The notes under the pieces were generated by a model. The model saw only the letters and a list, made by a program, of their open reading frames with translations, was not told where the DNA came from and did no database searches. The position numbers and the translations under genes are program-made. DNA of 64,000 nucleotides from Gordonia polyisoprenivorans NBRC 16320 = JCM 10675. Lineage in GTDB: Bacteria; Actinomycetota; Actinomycetes; Mycobacteriales; Mycobacteriaceae. The stretch covers positions 1-64,000 of the forward strand of contig NZ_BAEI01000004.1 of assembly GCF_000241325.1 (NCBI RefSeq), given 5' to 3'. Shown in pieces: positions 21,620 through 33,087 of this stretch (position 1 is the stretch's first letter; the number at the start of each line of letters is the position of its first letter).

Positions 21620-22135
21620 TCACACCAATCCCGCGAGCTTGTAGGCGACGAGCGACCCGGACACCGCAACGTTCAAGCTCGCCCCGCGTCCCACCATCGG
21701 TATCTCGACGACGTCGTCGAGCACGTCGAGGACGGACTCGGGGATACCCGTGCGTTCGTGCCCGAGTACCACCACGGTACGTCGCCGAGCGATCGGTAGG
21801 TCGGCCAGACGCGTTGCGCCCTCGGCCAATTCGACGCCGATGAGGTGAGCGCCGGCATCGCGCTCACGCTCGAGCCACCGGACCGGGTTGCCGGTGCGAT
21901 GGATACATGAGCGACCCGGAACGGTGTTGCCTCGTCGCAGGGCCGGACCCACCCAGTCGTGCGGTGGCACCGCCATACAGGCGCCCACCGCATCACAGGT
22001 GCGCAGCAGGGTGCCCAGGTTGGCTCCGTGCTGGGCCCACAGCGGCGCCAGAATGAGGTGGCCCCAACAGGAATGGGAGCGGGCTCGTCGGGAACGTCGG
22101 AGTTCGTCCGCCCTGCGGACGCGAACGCCGGCCAT
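21620..22135 (-). CDS. SpoU/TrmH-family RNA 2'-O-methyltransferase
   Basis: A SPOUT-fold RNA methyltransferase of 171 residues without an N-terminal RNA-binding extension. The three motifs are present: QHGANLGTLLRTCDAVGA (motif 1), VVVLGHERTGIPESVL (motif 2) and VEIPMVGRGASLNVAVSGSL (motif 3). The short length resembles TrmL/YibK-type enzymes that methylate the wobble base of tRNA-Leu, but the target is not certain. Start ATG 22135, with only a weak ribosome binding site. It stands alone, converging with the SWIM gene. Confidence 0.85.
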   Translation of the reverse strand: MAGVRVRRADELRRSRRARSHSCWGHLILAPLWAQHGANLGTLLRTCDAVGACMAVPPHDWVGPALRRGNTVPGRSCIHRTGNPVRWLERERDAGAHLIGVELAEGATRLADLPIARRRTVVVLGHERTGIPESVLDVLDDVVEIPMVGRGASLNVAVSGSLVAYKLAGLV

Positions 22136-22221
22136 CAGCTCAGGTGAGGCGCAGCGCCCCTTTCGGTGATCGACATGGCGACCATGCTAGCCGACCGCGG
22201 GCGCCGAGTACGAAGGGACGC

Positions 22222-23192
22222 TCACTTGACGGCGCGTTGGTCGGCGATCTGCACATGCGGTGCGAGTTGTCGCAGCAGCGGCAGGAGATGCTCGACGGGC
22301 GGCTGATAGCTCGCCTCGTAGGTGGGTCGGAGCCGCAGCTCTCGTCCCTTCTGGTCCACCATATTCGTGACGACCACGAGCTTCGGTGTCCGCGACGTAC
22401 TCTTTCCCATTCCGGAGCTGCCGCTGGTCGTGTGCAGATCGATGACCGCGATGACACCGCTGACCGCTGTCCACGGCACGAACTTGTCGTCGGCGCCGAC
22501 TCCGTTTCGGTCGAAGTACATCTTCTCCTTACCGCGCCGCGTGGTCACGGCGACCCGTCCGGTCGCAGCCAACTGCCGGGCAAGCTCCTGCTGTGCGGTG
22601 GGGTCAACGACGTAATCGCTGACGTTCAGCGTGGTCCAGAATTCGACGTGCGGCGCCAAAGCCCTTACTGCACTGCGGAACTCGTCGAAGTTCTCCGAGT
22701 TGAAGTGATGCAGCGTCGTTCCGTACTGCAGGGGTCGCCCGTTCTTGTTCGCCGCGCGCGAGGTGACGACAAGCGACGTCTCCCGTCGCCGTGCCGCGTG
22801 CGTCTGATGCGGATCGATCTTTCCGTAGCTGGTTCCGCCGCTGACGAAATCCAGGGCACGGATCTGATCCCAGGGCAGCTGAAAGGCCGGCGCCCAGATC
22901 CCGTCCGGCCCTGCGGTGACCTGAGGTCTGCCGATCACCGATCGTGCTCCCCACAGGGTCAGCAGAACCAGACCGCTCCAGCCCACACCAAAGATGCCGA
23001 AGAAGATCACGCCGGCCGCAGCATGCGCGGCCGCACAGATCGCGACGGCCACGAATGCCGCCACGCCGATCCCCCACATACCCAAAACGCGGTCCAGCTC
23101 TTCGGTGCGGCGCCCACGACGCTCACCGACGCAGGTGCGACCGAGCCCTTGCGGTCATCGATCTTGCGGTAGTCGATCTTGTCGTCACTCAT
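22222..23192 (-). pseudogene. Membrane protein gene with an apparent frameshift
   Basis: The only good start is ATG 23192, preceded by GGGGGGATT. It gives a hydrophilic N terminus (MSDDKIDYRKIDDRKG) that runs to ...KSWTAFW around position 23085. The reading frame then must shift to continue as GMWGIGVAAFVAVAI and two membrane segments, followed by a ~200-residue soluble domain ending at 22222. The break falls at TTTTGGG; one missing T would restore a single protein of about 323 residues. The downstream frame alone would start at TTG 23085 or ATG 23079 without a ribosome binding site. I do not recognise the family; the soluble part has alternating basic and aromatic strands. It may be a sequencing error, a phase-variable gene or a real pseudogene. 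Confidence 0.6.
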
Positions 23193-23258
23193 GACAATCC
23201 CCCCGGATCATTCGCCTTCGTCGCCCCCGCTGCACCCGGTCGGGCGCGTGCTCCTACC

Positions 23259-25074
<1,816 letters not shown>

Positions 25075-25087
25075 CGTCGCCCGAGGC

Positions 25088-27295
25088 TCACAACATGCAG
25101 CTGACGCAGTTTTCCACTTCGGTCCCCTCGAGGGCCATCTGGCGCAACCGGATGTAGTAGAGGGTCTTGATTCCCTTGCGCCACGCGTAGATCTGCGCCT
25201 TGTTGACGTCGCGGGTGGTCGCGGTGTCCTTGAAGAACAGCGTCAGGCTCAACCCCTGGTCGACGTGCTGGGTCGCCGCGGCGTAGGTGTCGATGATCTT
25301 CTCGTAGCCGATCTCGTAGGCGTCCTGGTAGTACTCGAGGTTGTCGTTGGACATGTAGGGCGCCGGGTAGTAGACGCGACCGATCTTGCCTTCCTTGCGG
25401 ATCTCGATCTTGGCCGCCACCGGGTGGATCGAACTCGTCGAGTGATTGATGTAGCTGATCGAGCCGGTCGGCGGGACCGCCTGCAGGTTCTGGTTGTAGA
25501 TGCCATCACGCTGCACCGCGGCCTTGAGTTCACGCCAGTCCTCGCGGGTCGGGATGGTGATCTCGGCCTGCGCGAACAACTCCGCCACCCGATCGGTCTT
25601 CGGCAGCCACTCCTGATCGGTGTACTTGTCGAAGAACTCACCGCTGGCGTACTTCGAGCGCTCGAACCCGGCGAACGCCTTACCCCGTTCGCGCGCAATG
25701 GCATTCGATGCGCGCAGCGCATGATAGAGGACGGTGTAGAAGTAGATGTTGGTGAAGTCGATGCCCTCGTCGCTGCCGTAGAAGATGCGCTCACGGGCAA
25801 GGTAGCCGTGCAGGTTCATCTGCCCGAGACCGATCGCGTGGGACTCGTTGTTGCCGTGCTCGATCGACGGCACCGAGGTGATCGAGGTCTGGTCGCTGAC
25901 GGCGGTCAACCCACGGATCGCGGTCTCGATGGTCTGCCCGATGTCGGGCGAGTCCATGGTCTTGGCGATGTTGAGCGACCCGAGGTTGCACGAGATGTCC
26001 TTGCCCACCTGCGCATAGGAGAGGTCATCGTTGAACGTCGAGGGCGTCGAGACCTGCAGGATCTCCGAGCACAGGTTGGAGTGGGTGATCTTGCCGTCGA
26101 TCGGATTGGCCCGGTTCACCGTGTCCTCGAACATGATGTAGGGGTAACCCGACTCGAACTGCAGCTCGGCGAGGGTCTGGAAGAACTCGCGCGCCTTGAT
26201 CTTGGTCTTGCGAATCCGCTTGTCCTCGACCATTTCGTGGTACTTGTCGGTCACGTTGACGTCGGCGAACGGCACCCCGTAGACACGCTCGACGTCGTAC
26301 GGGCTGAACAGGTACATGTCGTCGTTGTTCTTGGCGAGCTGGAAGGTGATGTCGGGGATCACCACGCCGAGGCTCAGCGTCTTGATGCGGATCTTCTCAT
26401 CCGCGTTCTCCCGCTTGGTGTCGAGGAAGCGGTAGATGTCGGGGTGGTGGGCGTGCAGATACACCGCACCGGCCCCCTGACGGGCACCGAGCTGATTGGC
26501 GTAGGAGAACGAATCCTCGAGCAGCTTCATGATCGGAATGACACCCGAGGACTGGTTCTCGATCTTCTTGATCGGCGCACCGTGCTCACGGATGTTGGAC
26601 AGCAGCAACGCCACCCCACCGCCGCGCTTGGACAGCTGCAGAGCCGAATTGATCGACCGCCCAATGGATTCCATGTTGTCTTCGATACGAAGAAGGAAGC
26701 AACTGACCGGCTCGCCGCGCTGCTTCTTACCGGAGTTGAGGAAGGTCGGCGTGGCCGGCTGGAAGCGACCCTCCATGATCTCGTCGACGAGATTACGGGC
26801 CAGCGCGGTGTCACCGTCGGCCAGCGTCAGCGCGACCATGCAGACGCGATCCTCGAACCGCTCGAGATAACGCTTGCCGTCAAAGGTCTTGAGGGTGTAG
26901 CTCGTGTAGTACTTGAACGCTCCGAGGAAGGTCGGGAAGCGGAACTTCTTGCCGTAGGCGTGCCCGAAGAGGAGTTTGACGAACTCCCGGTCGTACCGGG
27001 CGAGGACCTCGGGCTCGTAGTAGTTCTCCTCGACGAGATAATCGAGCTTCTCGTCGAGGTCGTGGAAGAAGACGGTGTTCTGGTTGACGTGCTGCAGGAA
27101 GTACTGGTGCGCGGCCTCGCGGTCCTTCTCGAACTGGATCCTGCCGTCGCGGTCGTACAGGTTGAGCATCGCGTTGAGGGCGTGGTAGTCGAGCTCTCCC
27201 GGGTCGTGACCCGCCGGCGAGGCGTGCACACCCGACTTGCTGGCCGAGGTGGTGGTGTCGGTGGTCACGTCGGAGACGGATGCGGTGGGCGACAC
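25088..27295 (-). CDS. nrdE: Class Ib ribonucleotide reductase alpha subunit NrdE
   Basis: The catalytic large subunit, about 735 residues, reducing ribonucleoside diphosphates. There is no N-terminal ATP-cone, as expected for class Ib. Active-site segments include [13 protein letters not shown] (Cys), [11 protein letters not shown] (second redox Cys and radical Glu), [15 protein letters not shown], and the C-terminal redox pair CVSCML that is recharged by NrdH. Start GTG 27295 has AGGAG five bases upstream. It is 89 bases downstream of nrdI. Confidence 0.97.
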   Translation of the reverse strand: MSPTASVSDVTTDTTTSASKSGVHASPAGHDPGELDYHALNAMLNLYDRDGRIQFEKDREAAHQYFLQHVNQNTVFFHDLDEKLDYLVEENYYEPEVLARYDREFVKLLFGHAYGKKFRFPTFLGAFKYYTSYTLKTFDGKRYLERFEDRVCMVALTLADGDTALARNLVDEIMEGRFQPATPTFLNSGKKQRGEPVSCFLLRIEDNMESIGRSINSALQLSKRGGGVALLLSNIREHGAPIKKIENQSSGVIPIMKLLEDSFSYANQLGARQGAGAVYLHAHHPDIYRFLDTKRENADEKIRIKTLSLGVVIPDITFQLAKNNDDMYLFSPYDVERVYGVPFADVNVTDKYHEMVEDKRIRKTKIKAREFFQTLAELQFESGYPYIMFEDTVNRANPIDGKITHSNLCSEILQVSTPSTFNDDLSYAQVGKDISCNLGSLNIAKTMDSPDIGQTIETAIRGLTAVSDQTSITSVPSIEHGNNESHAIGLGQMNLHGYLARERIFYGSDEGIDFTNIYFYTVLYHALRASNAIARERGKAFAGFERSKYASGEFFDKYTDQEWLPKTDRVAELFAQAEITIPTREDWRELKAAVQRDGIYNQNLQAVPPTGSISYINHSTSSIHPVAAKIEIRKEGKIGRVYYPAPYMSNDNLEYYQDAYEIGYEKIIDTYAAATQHVDQGLSLTLFFKDTATTRDVNKAQIYAWRKGIKTLYYIRLRQMALEGTEVENCVSCML

Positions 27296-27384
27296 GAGAA
27301 CTCCTGTGCTTTCGGGGTGTGCGGACGGGCGTGAAGGACTGATCAGGATGGGGGTCGGCGTGTGCGGCTTCGACGATGAAACGA

Positions 27385-27867
27385 CTACCGCGTCACTGTA
27401 GTGAGAGGGTCGGACAAGTCCGGGCGCTCGAAGGCAGGAGTCGCCGCGAACTCGACGAGACCCTCCCGAACCCGCGAGACGTCGTGGTCGGTGCCCATCA
27501 GCTCGAACCGATACAGGTAGGGCACGTGACACTTGCGCGAGATGATGTCCCCGGCGAGGCAGAACTCCTCACCGAAGTTCGTGTTACCCGCGGCGATCAC
27601 CGCGCGAATCCACGATCGGTTGTCGGGGTTGTTGAGGAACTTGATGACCTGCTTGGGAACGAATCCTCCGCCGATCGCGGTCGATGACCTGCCGCCGCCG
27701 TAGGTCGGGCAGATGAGCACGAACGGTTCGTCGACTCGGAACGATTCGATGCTGAGCCGATCGGCGACGGGAATCCGTACCGACCGCAGTCCCAGCTTGC
27801 AGACGAAACGGTGGGTGTTCTCCGACACGGAGGAAAAGTAGACGACCAATGGCGCGGTGCCCGTCAT
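27385..27867 (-). CDS. nrdI: Ribonucleotide reductase flavodoxin NrdI
   Basis: A flavodoxin-like protein of 160 residues that supplies oxidant for assembling the manganese-tyrosyl radical cofactor of NrdF. FMN-binding loops are visible as [15 protein letters not shown] at the start, CPTYGGG and [16 protein letters not shown]. Start ATG 27867 with GGGG about 9 bases upstream; GTG three codons earlier is possible. It lies between nrdH and nrdE, the standard class Ib order. Confidence 0.95.
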   Translation of the reverse strand: MTGTAPLVVYFSSVSENTHRFVCKLGLRSVRIPVADRLSIESFRVDEPFVLICPTYGGGRSSTAIGGGFVPKQVIKFLNNPDNRSWIRAVIAAGNTNFGEEFCLAGDIISRKCHVPYLYRFELMGTDHDVSRVREGLVEFAATPAFERPDLSDPLTTVTR

Positions 27868-27974
27868 CTGTCTCACCCCTACCGAGTCTGATGAACGTTG
27901 TATTCGGTCAACGGCTATCCGATCAAGGGCCGTATCTGGTTGAACACCGCGATCACATGCGGAATTTCGTGGTC

Positions 27975-28014
27975 CGGTTGCCTGCCCCGGTGGATCGCAC
28001 GGGGCAGGCAACCG
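27975..28014 (-). terminator. Strong hairpin between nrdH and nrdI
   Basis: CGGTTGCCTGCCCCG and its exact complement CGGGGCAGGCAACCG flank a 10-base loop, giving a 15-bp perfect stem. It lies in the 221 bases between nrdH and nrdI. No U-run follows on the minus strand, so it may be an attenuator or an mRNA-processing/stability element rather than a classic terminator. Confidence 0.6.
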
Positions 28015-28088
28015 CGCACGTGGCTGCACGTCGACCCGCCGGCGGTTCGATCCCGACTTCCCCTCCGGATCGAACGAGCGCGGCGGGC

Positions 28089-28322
28089 TCAGGCAGCGTT
28101 GGCGGCGAGCGCCTTGATGCGGTCGGGACGGAATCCCGACCAGTGGTCATCGCCGACCACGACCACCGGCGCCTGCAGGTAACCCAGGGCCATCACGTAG
28201 TCACGGGCCTCGTCGTCGGTGCTGATGTCGACGACCTCATAGGACAGCCCATGCTTGTCGAGCGCCTTGTAGGTGGCATTGCACTGCACACAGGCCGGCT
28301 TGGTGTAGACGGTGATGGCCAT
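28089..28322 (-). CDS. nrdH: Glutaredoxin-like NrdH redoxin
   Basis: A 77-residue redoxin that reduces NrdE. It has the CVQC active site at residues 11-14 and the WSGFRPD motif near the C terminus that defines NrdH and lets thioredoxin reductase recycle it. Start ATG 28322 follows GAGGAG. It is first in the nrdH-nrdI-nrdE order, with a candidate NrdR box about 165 bases upstream. Confidence 0.96.
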   Translation of the reverse strand: MAITVYTKPACVQCNATYKALDKHGLSYEVVDISTDDEARDYVMALGYLQAPVVVVGDDHWSGFRPDRIKALAANAA

Positions 28323-28485
28323 TGATGAACGCTCCTCGGGTCACGTGATGATCGGCAGATGCTCGTCGGATGGGTGGCGGTCGGTTCGGTTTTCCAGCGT
28401 GAAGAACGTGACGCAGGTCACCGCATCTGGCCTTCACCCGCGGCCGCTGACGCCTCTGTGCATCTCGGCCCTGCTGGTGTTGAGA

Positions 28486-28501
28486 ACACTACACCTAGTG
28501 C
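28486..28501. promoter_or_regulatory. Candidate NrdR box upstream of nrdH
   Basis: ACACTACACCTAGTGC is close to the NrdR consensus (ACACwATATATwGTGT) with symmetric CACTA/TAGTG arms. On the minus strand it overlaps a TAGTGT that could be the nrdH -10. A second box at the usual ~31-base spacing (around 28517) is only weakly matched. The remainder of 28323-28678 shows nothing else I can name. Confidence 0.55.
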
Positions 28502-28678
28502 CTGACATTTCAGAGCACCCCAAGAAGTTGTGAATCACATTCATGAAACTCGCAGGTCGCGACGCATGCAGAATCGCGAATCCCGGCGTGTTGCGGTGCC
28601 GCCGGGCGTGTCGCGTTTGCGCGCCCCCACGACCACCTGCTCACGGCTCGCAGGTCACCGCGAACCGTGGCGTGGTGG

Positions 28679-29248
28679 TCAGACGCGGGCGGGCACCTGA
28701 TCGGCCAGCACGCGCACGGCAGCACCCACACCATCGACGACGTCGGCGGGCAGCGCACCGTCGTCGAGTCCGGCCGTCTGGATTCCGAAGTCCACTTCTT
28801 CCACGACGCGCCCACCGGCGATACCGACCGACTTGCGGGTGTCCTCACGCGACCAGGTGCCCGCGTAGCGGCCCAGCGCAGCTCCGATGACGCCGACCGG
28901 CTTGTCCTTCAGCGCACCATTGCCGTAGGGCCGCGACAGCCAGTCGATGGCGTTCTTCAGTACGGCCGGAGTGGAGCCGTTGTATTCGGGCGTGGCCAGC
29001 AGAACCGCATCGGCCGCACCCACCTGCGCGCGTAGCCGCGCCACCGCGGGATCGACATCGCCGGCCACCGGTCCGTTCGCGGAATCGAGGTCCTCGTTGT
29101 AGAACGGCAGTTGCTCGAGGCCGTCGACCAGGGTCACCGACACGCCTTCCGGCGCATTGTCGACAGCGGCCAAGGCCAACCGACGATTGATCGAGTCCTT
29201 GCGCAGACTCCCCACCAGCGCCACCACATGAACGGTCGAATCGGACAC
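28679..29248 (-). CDS. NADPH-dependent FMN reductase (flavodoxin-like)
   Basis: A 189-residue flavodoxin-fold oxidoreductase of the NADPH-dependent FMN/chromate/azo reductase family. The FMN phosphate loop is GSLRKDSINRRLA near the N terminus, followed by TPEYNGSTPAVLKNAIDWLS, the family signature. It probably reduces quinones or other electrophiles. It is divergent from a TetR gene; palindromes in the 93-base gap suggest that the regulator controls both. The ATG at 29248 is preceded by GGAGGAGA. Confidence 0.87.
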   Translation of the reverse strand: MSDSTVHVVALVGSLRKDSINRRLALAAVDNAPEGVSVTLVDGLEQLPFYNEDLDSANGPVAGDVDPAVARLRAQVGAADAVLLATPEYNGSTPAVLKNAIDWLSRPYGNGALKDKPVGVIGAALGRYAGTWSREDTRKSVGIAGGRVVEEVDFGIQTAGLDDGALPADVVDGVGAAVRVLADQVPARV

Positions 29249-29275
29249 GACATCTCCTCCTGCACTCGAGTATCA

Positions 29276-29304
29276 GTTGATAGAATCAACCGGACCACGG
29301 TCCG
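29276..29304. promoter_or_regulatory. Two adjacent palindromes between FMN reductase and TetR genes
   Basis: GTTGATAGAATCAAC (29276-29290, 6-base arms) is directly followed by CGGACCACGGTCCG (29291-29304, 6-base arms). TATCA/TGATA at 29271-29282 overlaps the first. One of them is the likely operator of the TetR protein; the sequence does not say which. Confidence 0.55.
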
Positions 29305-29341
29305 AATATTTCTGCATGACGTCGAGAGTTAGGTACATCAC

Positions 29342-29968
29342 GTGTCCGAGTCAGAGCACAACGCGCTGTCTCTGCGCCTGTCCGGCACCGGCGAACCCGA
29401 ACGCGCCGACGCCGCGCGCAATCGCCGCCTACTGCTCGCCGCAGCGCAGACGCTCATCGACACCCGCGGTGCCGCGGCGGTGACGATGGATGCCGTCGCG
29501 GCAGCCGCAGGCGTCGGCAAGGGAACGGTGTTCCGTCGCTTCGGCAGCCGGACCGGGTTGATGCACGCCCTGCTCGACCACTCCGAATCCGAGCTCCAGC
29601 AGGCCTACCTCTCCGGTCCCGAACCCCTCGGCCCCGGGGCACCACCCCTCGACCGCCTGCTCGCCTACGGGCGGGCGCGGCTGAAGATGACCGTGGATCA
29701 TCTCGACATCCTCCTCGAGGCCGGCGCCGACAGCGGCGAGTTCATGAAGCATCCGGTCTGGCGCGCTTCCACCCAGCACGTGCAGATCCTGCTGCGCCAG
29801 TTGGGTTTCGGCGACGACGTCCACACCGTGGCCATCGCGGTGCAGGCACCGCTGGCTGCATCGTCGGTGCAACACCTCACCGACACCGTGGGACTCGACG
29901 TCGCCACCATCACCGATCAATGGGAACGCATGGTGCGGACCCTCGCGGCGGGCTGCGCCGCCCGCTGA
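29342..29968 (+). CDS. TetR family transcriptional regulator
   Basis: A repressor of 208 residues. The HTH covers about residues 25-75, with AAAAGVGKGTVFRRFGSR as recognition helix region. The C-terminal domain resembles regulators of oxidoreductase genes but gives no ligand hint. GTG 29342 is supported by a TAGGTA hexamer at 29330-29335, six bases upstream, with no ribosome binding site. It is divergent from an NADPH-dependent FMN reductase, a common regulator-target pair. Confidence 0.85.
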   Translation: MSESEHNALSLRLSGTGEPERADAARNRRLLLAAAQTLIDTRGAAAVTMDAVAAAAGVGKGTVFRRFGSRTGLMHALLDHSESELQQAYLSGPEPLGPGAPPLDRLLAYGRARLKMTVDHLDILLEAGADSGEFMKHPVWRASTQHVQILLRQLGFGDDVHTVAIAVQAPLAASSVQHLTDTVGLDVATITDQWERMVRTLAAGCAAR

Positions 29969-30084
29969 CCACACCGGCGACGGCCACGGTTTCTCCCCCG
30001 GAGACCATCGACGGGCAGCATCCTCGACGCGCGCGAGCGCCCCGATCCCCTTAGCCTGTAGTGGTTCTGCGGGAAGGAAGTGTT

Positions 30085-31266
30085 GTGAAGGCTGTCATCA
30101 TCGGGGCCGGTATGGGTGGACTGAGTGCGGCGATCGCGCTCAAACAACTCGGCATCGAGGTCGAGGTGTACGAGCAGGTCACCGAGAACAAGCCGGTCGG
30201 AGCGGCGATCTCGGTGTGGTCCAACGGTGTCAAATGCCTCAATCATCTCGGACTCGAGCGGGAGGTCGCCGAGCTCGGCGGCATCGTCGAGACGATGAGC
30301 TATGTCGAGGCGAAGACCGGCGACACCATGTGCCGCTTCTCGATGCAGCCGCTCATCGACGAGGTGGGCCAGCGGCCCTACCCGGTGGCGCGCGCCGAGC
30401 TGCAACTGATGCTGATGAAGGCCTACGGGATCGACGACATACACTTCGGCAAAAAGATGATCTCGGTGAGCGACGGATCAGACAGTGGCGACGGATCAGA
30501 CAGTGCCACAGTCGAGTTCGCTGACGGCACCACTGTCACCGCGGATCTGGTCATCGGCGCCGACGGCGCCAAATCGCTGACCCGCGAATACGTGCTGGGC
30601 GGACCCGTCACCCGCCGCTATGCGGGATACGTGAACTTCAACGGACTCGTGGAGATCGACGAGGCGATCGGGCCCGCCACCGAGTGGACCACCTACGTCG
30701 GCGACGGTCGCCGGGTGTCGGTGATGCCGGTGGCCGGTGGCCGGTTCTATTTCTTCTTCGACGTCCCGATGCCCGAGGGTGCGCCGTACGAACGGGGAAG
30801 TGCCAGAAAGGTTCTCGCCGCCGAGTTCGCCGACTGGGCGCCCGGCGTACAGACGCTGATCGCCGCCCTCGACCCGGCGACGACCAATCGCGTCGAGATC
30901 CTCGACCTCGACCCCTTCCACACCTGGGTCAAGGGCCGGGTCGCGGTGCTCGGCGACGCCGCACACAACACCACCCCCGACATCGGACAGGGCGGTTGCT
31001 CGGCGATGGAGGACGCCGTCGCACTGCAGTACGCGTTCCGCGACCATCCCGACGACGTACCCGCAGCGCTCGCCGCCTACCAGGCGGCGCGCACCGAGCG
31101 CGCAGGCGAACTCGTGCTGCGGGCACGCAAACGCTGCGACGTCACCCATGCCAAGGACCCGGAGAAGACCGCGCAGTGGTATCGCGAACTGCGAGAAGAG
31201 GACGGCACCAACATCATCCGTGGGATCGTCGGCAACATCATGGGCGGTCCGGTGACCCCGGTCTGA
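30085..31266 (+). CDS. hpxO: FAD-dependent urate hydroxylase HpxO
   Basis: A group A flavin monooxygenase of about 393 residues that converts urate to 5-hydroxyisourate in purine breakdown. The FAD motif is VIIGAGMGGLSAAIAL, then KPVGAAISVWSNGVKCLNHL, RRYAGYVNFNGLVEIDEA, RFYFFFDVPMP and GDAAHNTTPDIGQGGCSAMED. These run nearly colinear with Klebsiella HpxO, including the C-terminal RKRCDVTHAKD. I start at GTG 30085 because GAAGGA precedes it; GTG 30061 is eight codons earlier. No other purine catabolism gene is adjacent. Two 18-base repeats add a SDSGDG stretch at about residue 130-140. Confidence 0.85.
   Translation: MKAVIIGAGMGGLSAAIALKQLGIEVEVYEQVTENKPVGAAISVWSNGVKCLNHLGLEREVAELGGIVETMSYVEAKTGDTMCRFSMQPLIDEVGQRPYPVARAELQLMLMKAYGIDDIHFGKKMISVSDGSDSGDGSDSATVEFADGTTVTADLVIGADGAKSLTREYVLGGPVTRRYAGYVNFNGLVEIDEAIGPATEWTTYVGDGRRVSVMPVAGGRFYFFFDVPMPEGAPYERGSARKVLAAEFADWAPGVQTLIAALDPATTNRVEILDLDPFHTWVKGRVAVLGDAAHNTTPDIGQGGCSAMEDAVALQYAFRDHPDDVPAALAAYQAARTERAGELVLRARKRCDVTHAKDPEKTAQWYRELREEDGTNIIRGIVGNIMGGPVTPV
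30471..30506. repeat. 18-bp tandem duplication in hpxO
   Basis: CGACGGATCAGACAGTGG and CGACGGATCAGACAGTGC are adjacent and in frame. They add six residues in a loop between two strands of the FAD domain. Confidence 0.85.
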
Positions 31267-31272
31267 CGAGTG

Positions 31273-31310
31273 GGGTGTGCCACGATCCCGATCGGCCCGG
31301 TCGGACACCC
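31273..31310. terminator. Possible bidirectional terminator between hpxO and eccB
   Basis: GGGTGT (31273) pairs with ACACCC (31305), with an inner CCGA/TCGG stem, in the 61-base gap between two converging genes. There is no T-run on either strand. Confidence 0.3.
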
Positions 31311-31327
31311 TGCTCGGGCGGCGCGCC

Positions 31328-32836
31328 CTAACCGGCCGGCACGGCGACCGGCGCGCCGGCGGGGTCGGCAGCGATGGCATCATGCGCGACGAGCGCATCG
31401 TGGCGCGACAGCGTCGGTCCCGGGGTGAGCAGTGAGACCACCGACCACGGTGCGAGCGCAGGAGCGTCACCGAGACCCAGGATCCGGCCGGTGGCCAGAT
31501 CCGCGACGCCGAATCGAATGCCCGAATCATTCAGGTAGAACAGCGATTCGGACCGGGTGCTGTCCGGCTCGTTGCCGGTGACGCGGAGGTACTCACCCGA
31601 CCCCGGGCGAAGGAAGACCTCGTCGATGCCGGGGCCGCTGCCATCGGCACTGGTCAACGTGACCGGTCGCTGCGACGACTCGATCGGTAATCCGCGGCCG
31701 AGGAGCATCGTCGTGGTTGCACGCGGGTCGTCGGCACCTCGGGCCCACGTCGTACACAGCGTCGGGGCCGCCGGCACGTCCACCAGATGCGGTGGACGAG
31801 ACGGAAACTCGCCGACCGGCAACGCGGTGGCGGTGTGCGGCACCGCATTGACGACGGCCGGTGCCACCGTCATCACCTCCGCGGCACCACCGTCTTCGGC
31901 GAGCCGCAACATCTCGGCGGTGGCCGCTCCGACGGGCTGCACCGCGTCGGCGAGCACCGCGTAATAGTGTGCGGCACCGTCGATCCCGACCGTGCGCACC
32001 ACCGACCCGATCCGTACACCCGGCGCCGAGATCACCGGCGCCGCCGTGCCGGCAGCGAGGTCGGGGACCCGCAGCGGCGCCACCTCCGGCACCGAGTTGA
32101 GCAACCCGGTACTGACCGTGCGCGCCGTGGCCCCCTCGAGTCCGAAGGCCCGCATGACCGCCGGGTCCGCGGTGTCGACCTCGGCGCGCACGGGCACCGG
32201 CCGGTCCCCACGCCGGACCGTATACAGCAGGAAGGTCGAACGGCCGTCGGAGGCCAGTACCGCGTCTTCTGGTGCGGCCGTGCGGAATCGGTCACCGAGC
32301 GCCGGCCTCTCCCCGATCACCGCCAGCCGCACCGCATGCGGCCCATCCGGCCGGCCCGCGAGTTGTCGGTCGTCGATCCGGTCGCACACGCTCCACGTCG
32401 AGGTCCCGGGGTGTGCCGATCCGGGTAACCCGGCAGGCGCTCCCGGGATACCCAGCAGCGCACCGCGCGGATAGTCCGCCAACTTGCGGTCGCTGACCGA
32501 CGTCGGAGCGGCGGCGTCGCCGACGATCAGGCGCGCCGAGGCGAGATTGAGAACGGGATGCAAGGTCTCGTCGATCACGACGAAGAGGCCGCCGCTGTTC
32601 TTGCTCACCAGGATCGCCGACTTGCCCACACTGCCCTGTGGTTTCACCAGACCCCAGATCCCGAAGCCGGCCAACGCCAGCAGCGCCAGCACCGTTCCGA
32701 GTACCAGAGCGCGCATCTGCGAGCGCATCGGATCGTGCAGCATCCGGGCGTCGCGGCGGACCAGAGCGTGCTCGAGTCTGCTCAGCAGAAACCGGTAGCC
32801 GTTGACCTGAGCCTTCGTGGTGAGTTGCCGCGCCAT
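31328..32836 (-). CDS. eccB: Type VII secretion protein EccB
   Basis: A membrane-anchored core component of the ESX/type VII secretion complex, 502 residues. The conserved N terminus (MARQLTTKAQVNGYRFLLSR) faces the cytoplasm. A single membrane segment follows at about residues 43-65, and the rest is the large periplasmic repeat domain. Two cysteines (VCDRIDD and LCTTWARG) match the disulfide positions of EccB proteins. It is divergent from eccE. No eccC, eccD, mycosin or esx genes are present in the window, so the ESX type cannot be assigned firmly; an ESX-4-like system is likely. Confidence 0.9.
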   Translation of the reverse strand: MARQLTTKAQVNGYRFLLSRLEHALVRRDARMLHDPMRSQMRALVLGTVLALLALAGFGIWGLVKPQGSVGKSAILVSKNSGGLFVVIDETLHPVLNLASARLIVGDAAAPTSVSDRKLADYPRGALLGIPGAPAGLPGSAHPGTSTWSVCDRIDDRQLAGRPDGPHAVRLAVIGERPALGDRFRTAAPEDAVLASDGRSTFLLYTVRRGDRPVPVRAEVDTADPAVMRAFGLEGATARTVSTGLLNSVPEVAPLRVPDLAAGTAAPVISAPGVRIGSVVRTVGIDGAAHYYAVLADAVQPVGAATAEMLRLAEDGGAAEVMTVAPAVVNAVPHTATALPVGEFPSRPPHLVDVPAAPTLCTTWARGADDPRATTTMLLGRGLPIESSQRPVTLTSADGSGPGIDEVFLRPGSGEYLRVTGNEPDSTRSESLFYLNDSGIRFGVADLATGRILGLGDAPALAPWSVVSLLTPGPTLSRHDALVAHDAIAADPAGAPVAVPAG

Positions 32837-32957
32837 GCGATTCCCTCCCTTCGCACACGACGGTGTTGATACCCGATTGGACGCACCCCATGTCCATTCG
32901 GTTCCCCCTGTGGACTACCGAGTCACCGATCCGTCTTCGCGGCGATTTGCGCGATTT

Positions 32958-32968
32958 GGGTAGTACCC
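32958..32968. promoter_or_regulatory. Palindrome GGGTAGTACCC between eccB and eccE
   Basis: An 11-base palindrome (GGGTA/TACCC around a G) in the 251-base divergent region. It lies 122 bases from eccB and 120 from eccE, a natural site for shared control. No regulator is known. Confidence 0.35.
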
Positions 32969-33087
32969 TAACCGATACACGCGGATCGGCTCGGCCCGAT
33001 GCGCAGAGGTCGTTTGCGCACACCTCGTCCGGGGCGACGGGTCGTGCACCGATACGTCGGGGGAGACAGGTCGAACAGGGGGCACAG

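Noticed and set aside
28515-28532. Second NrdR box
   Set aside because: The sequence near the expected spacing matches the consensus poorly, so it is not listed.
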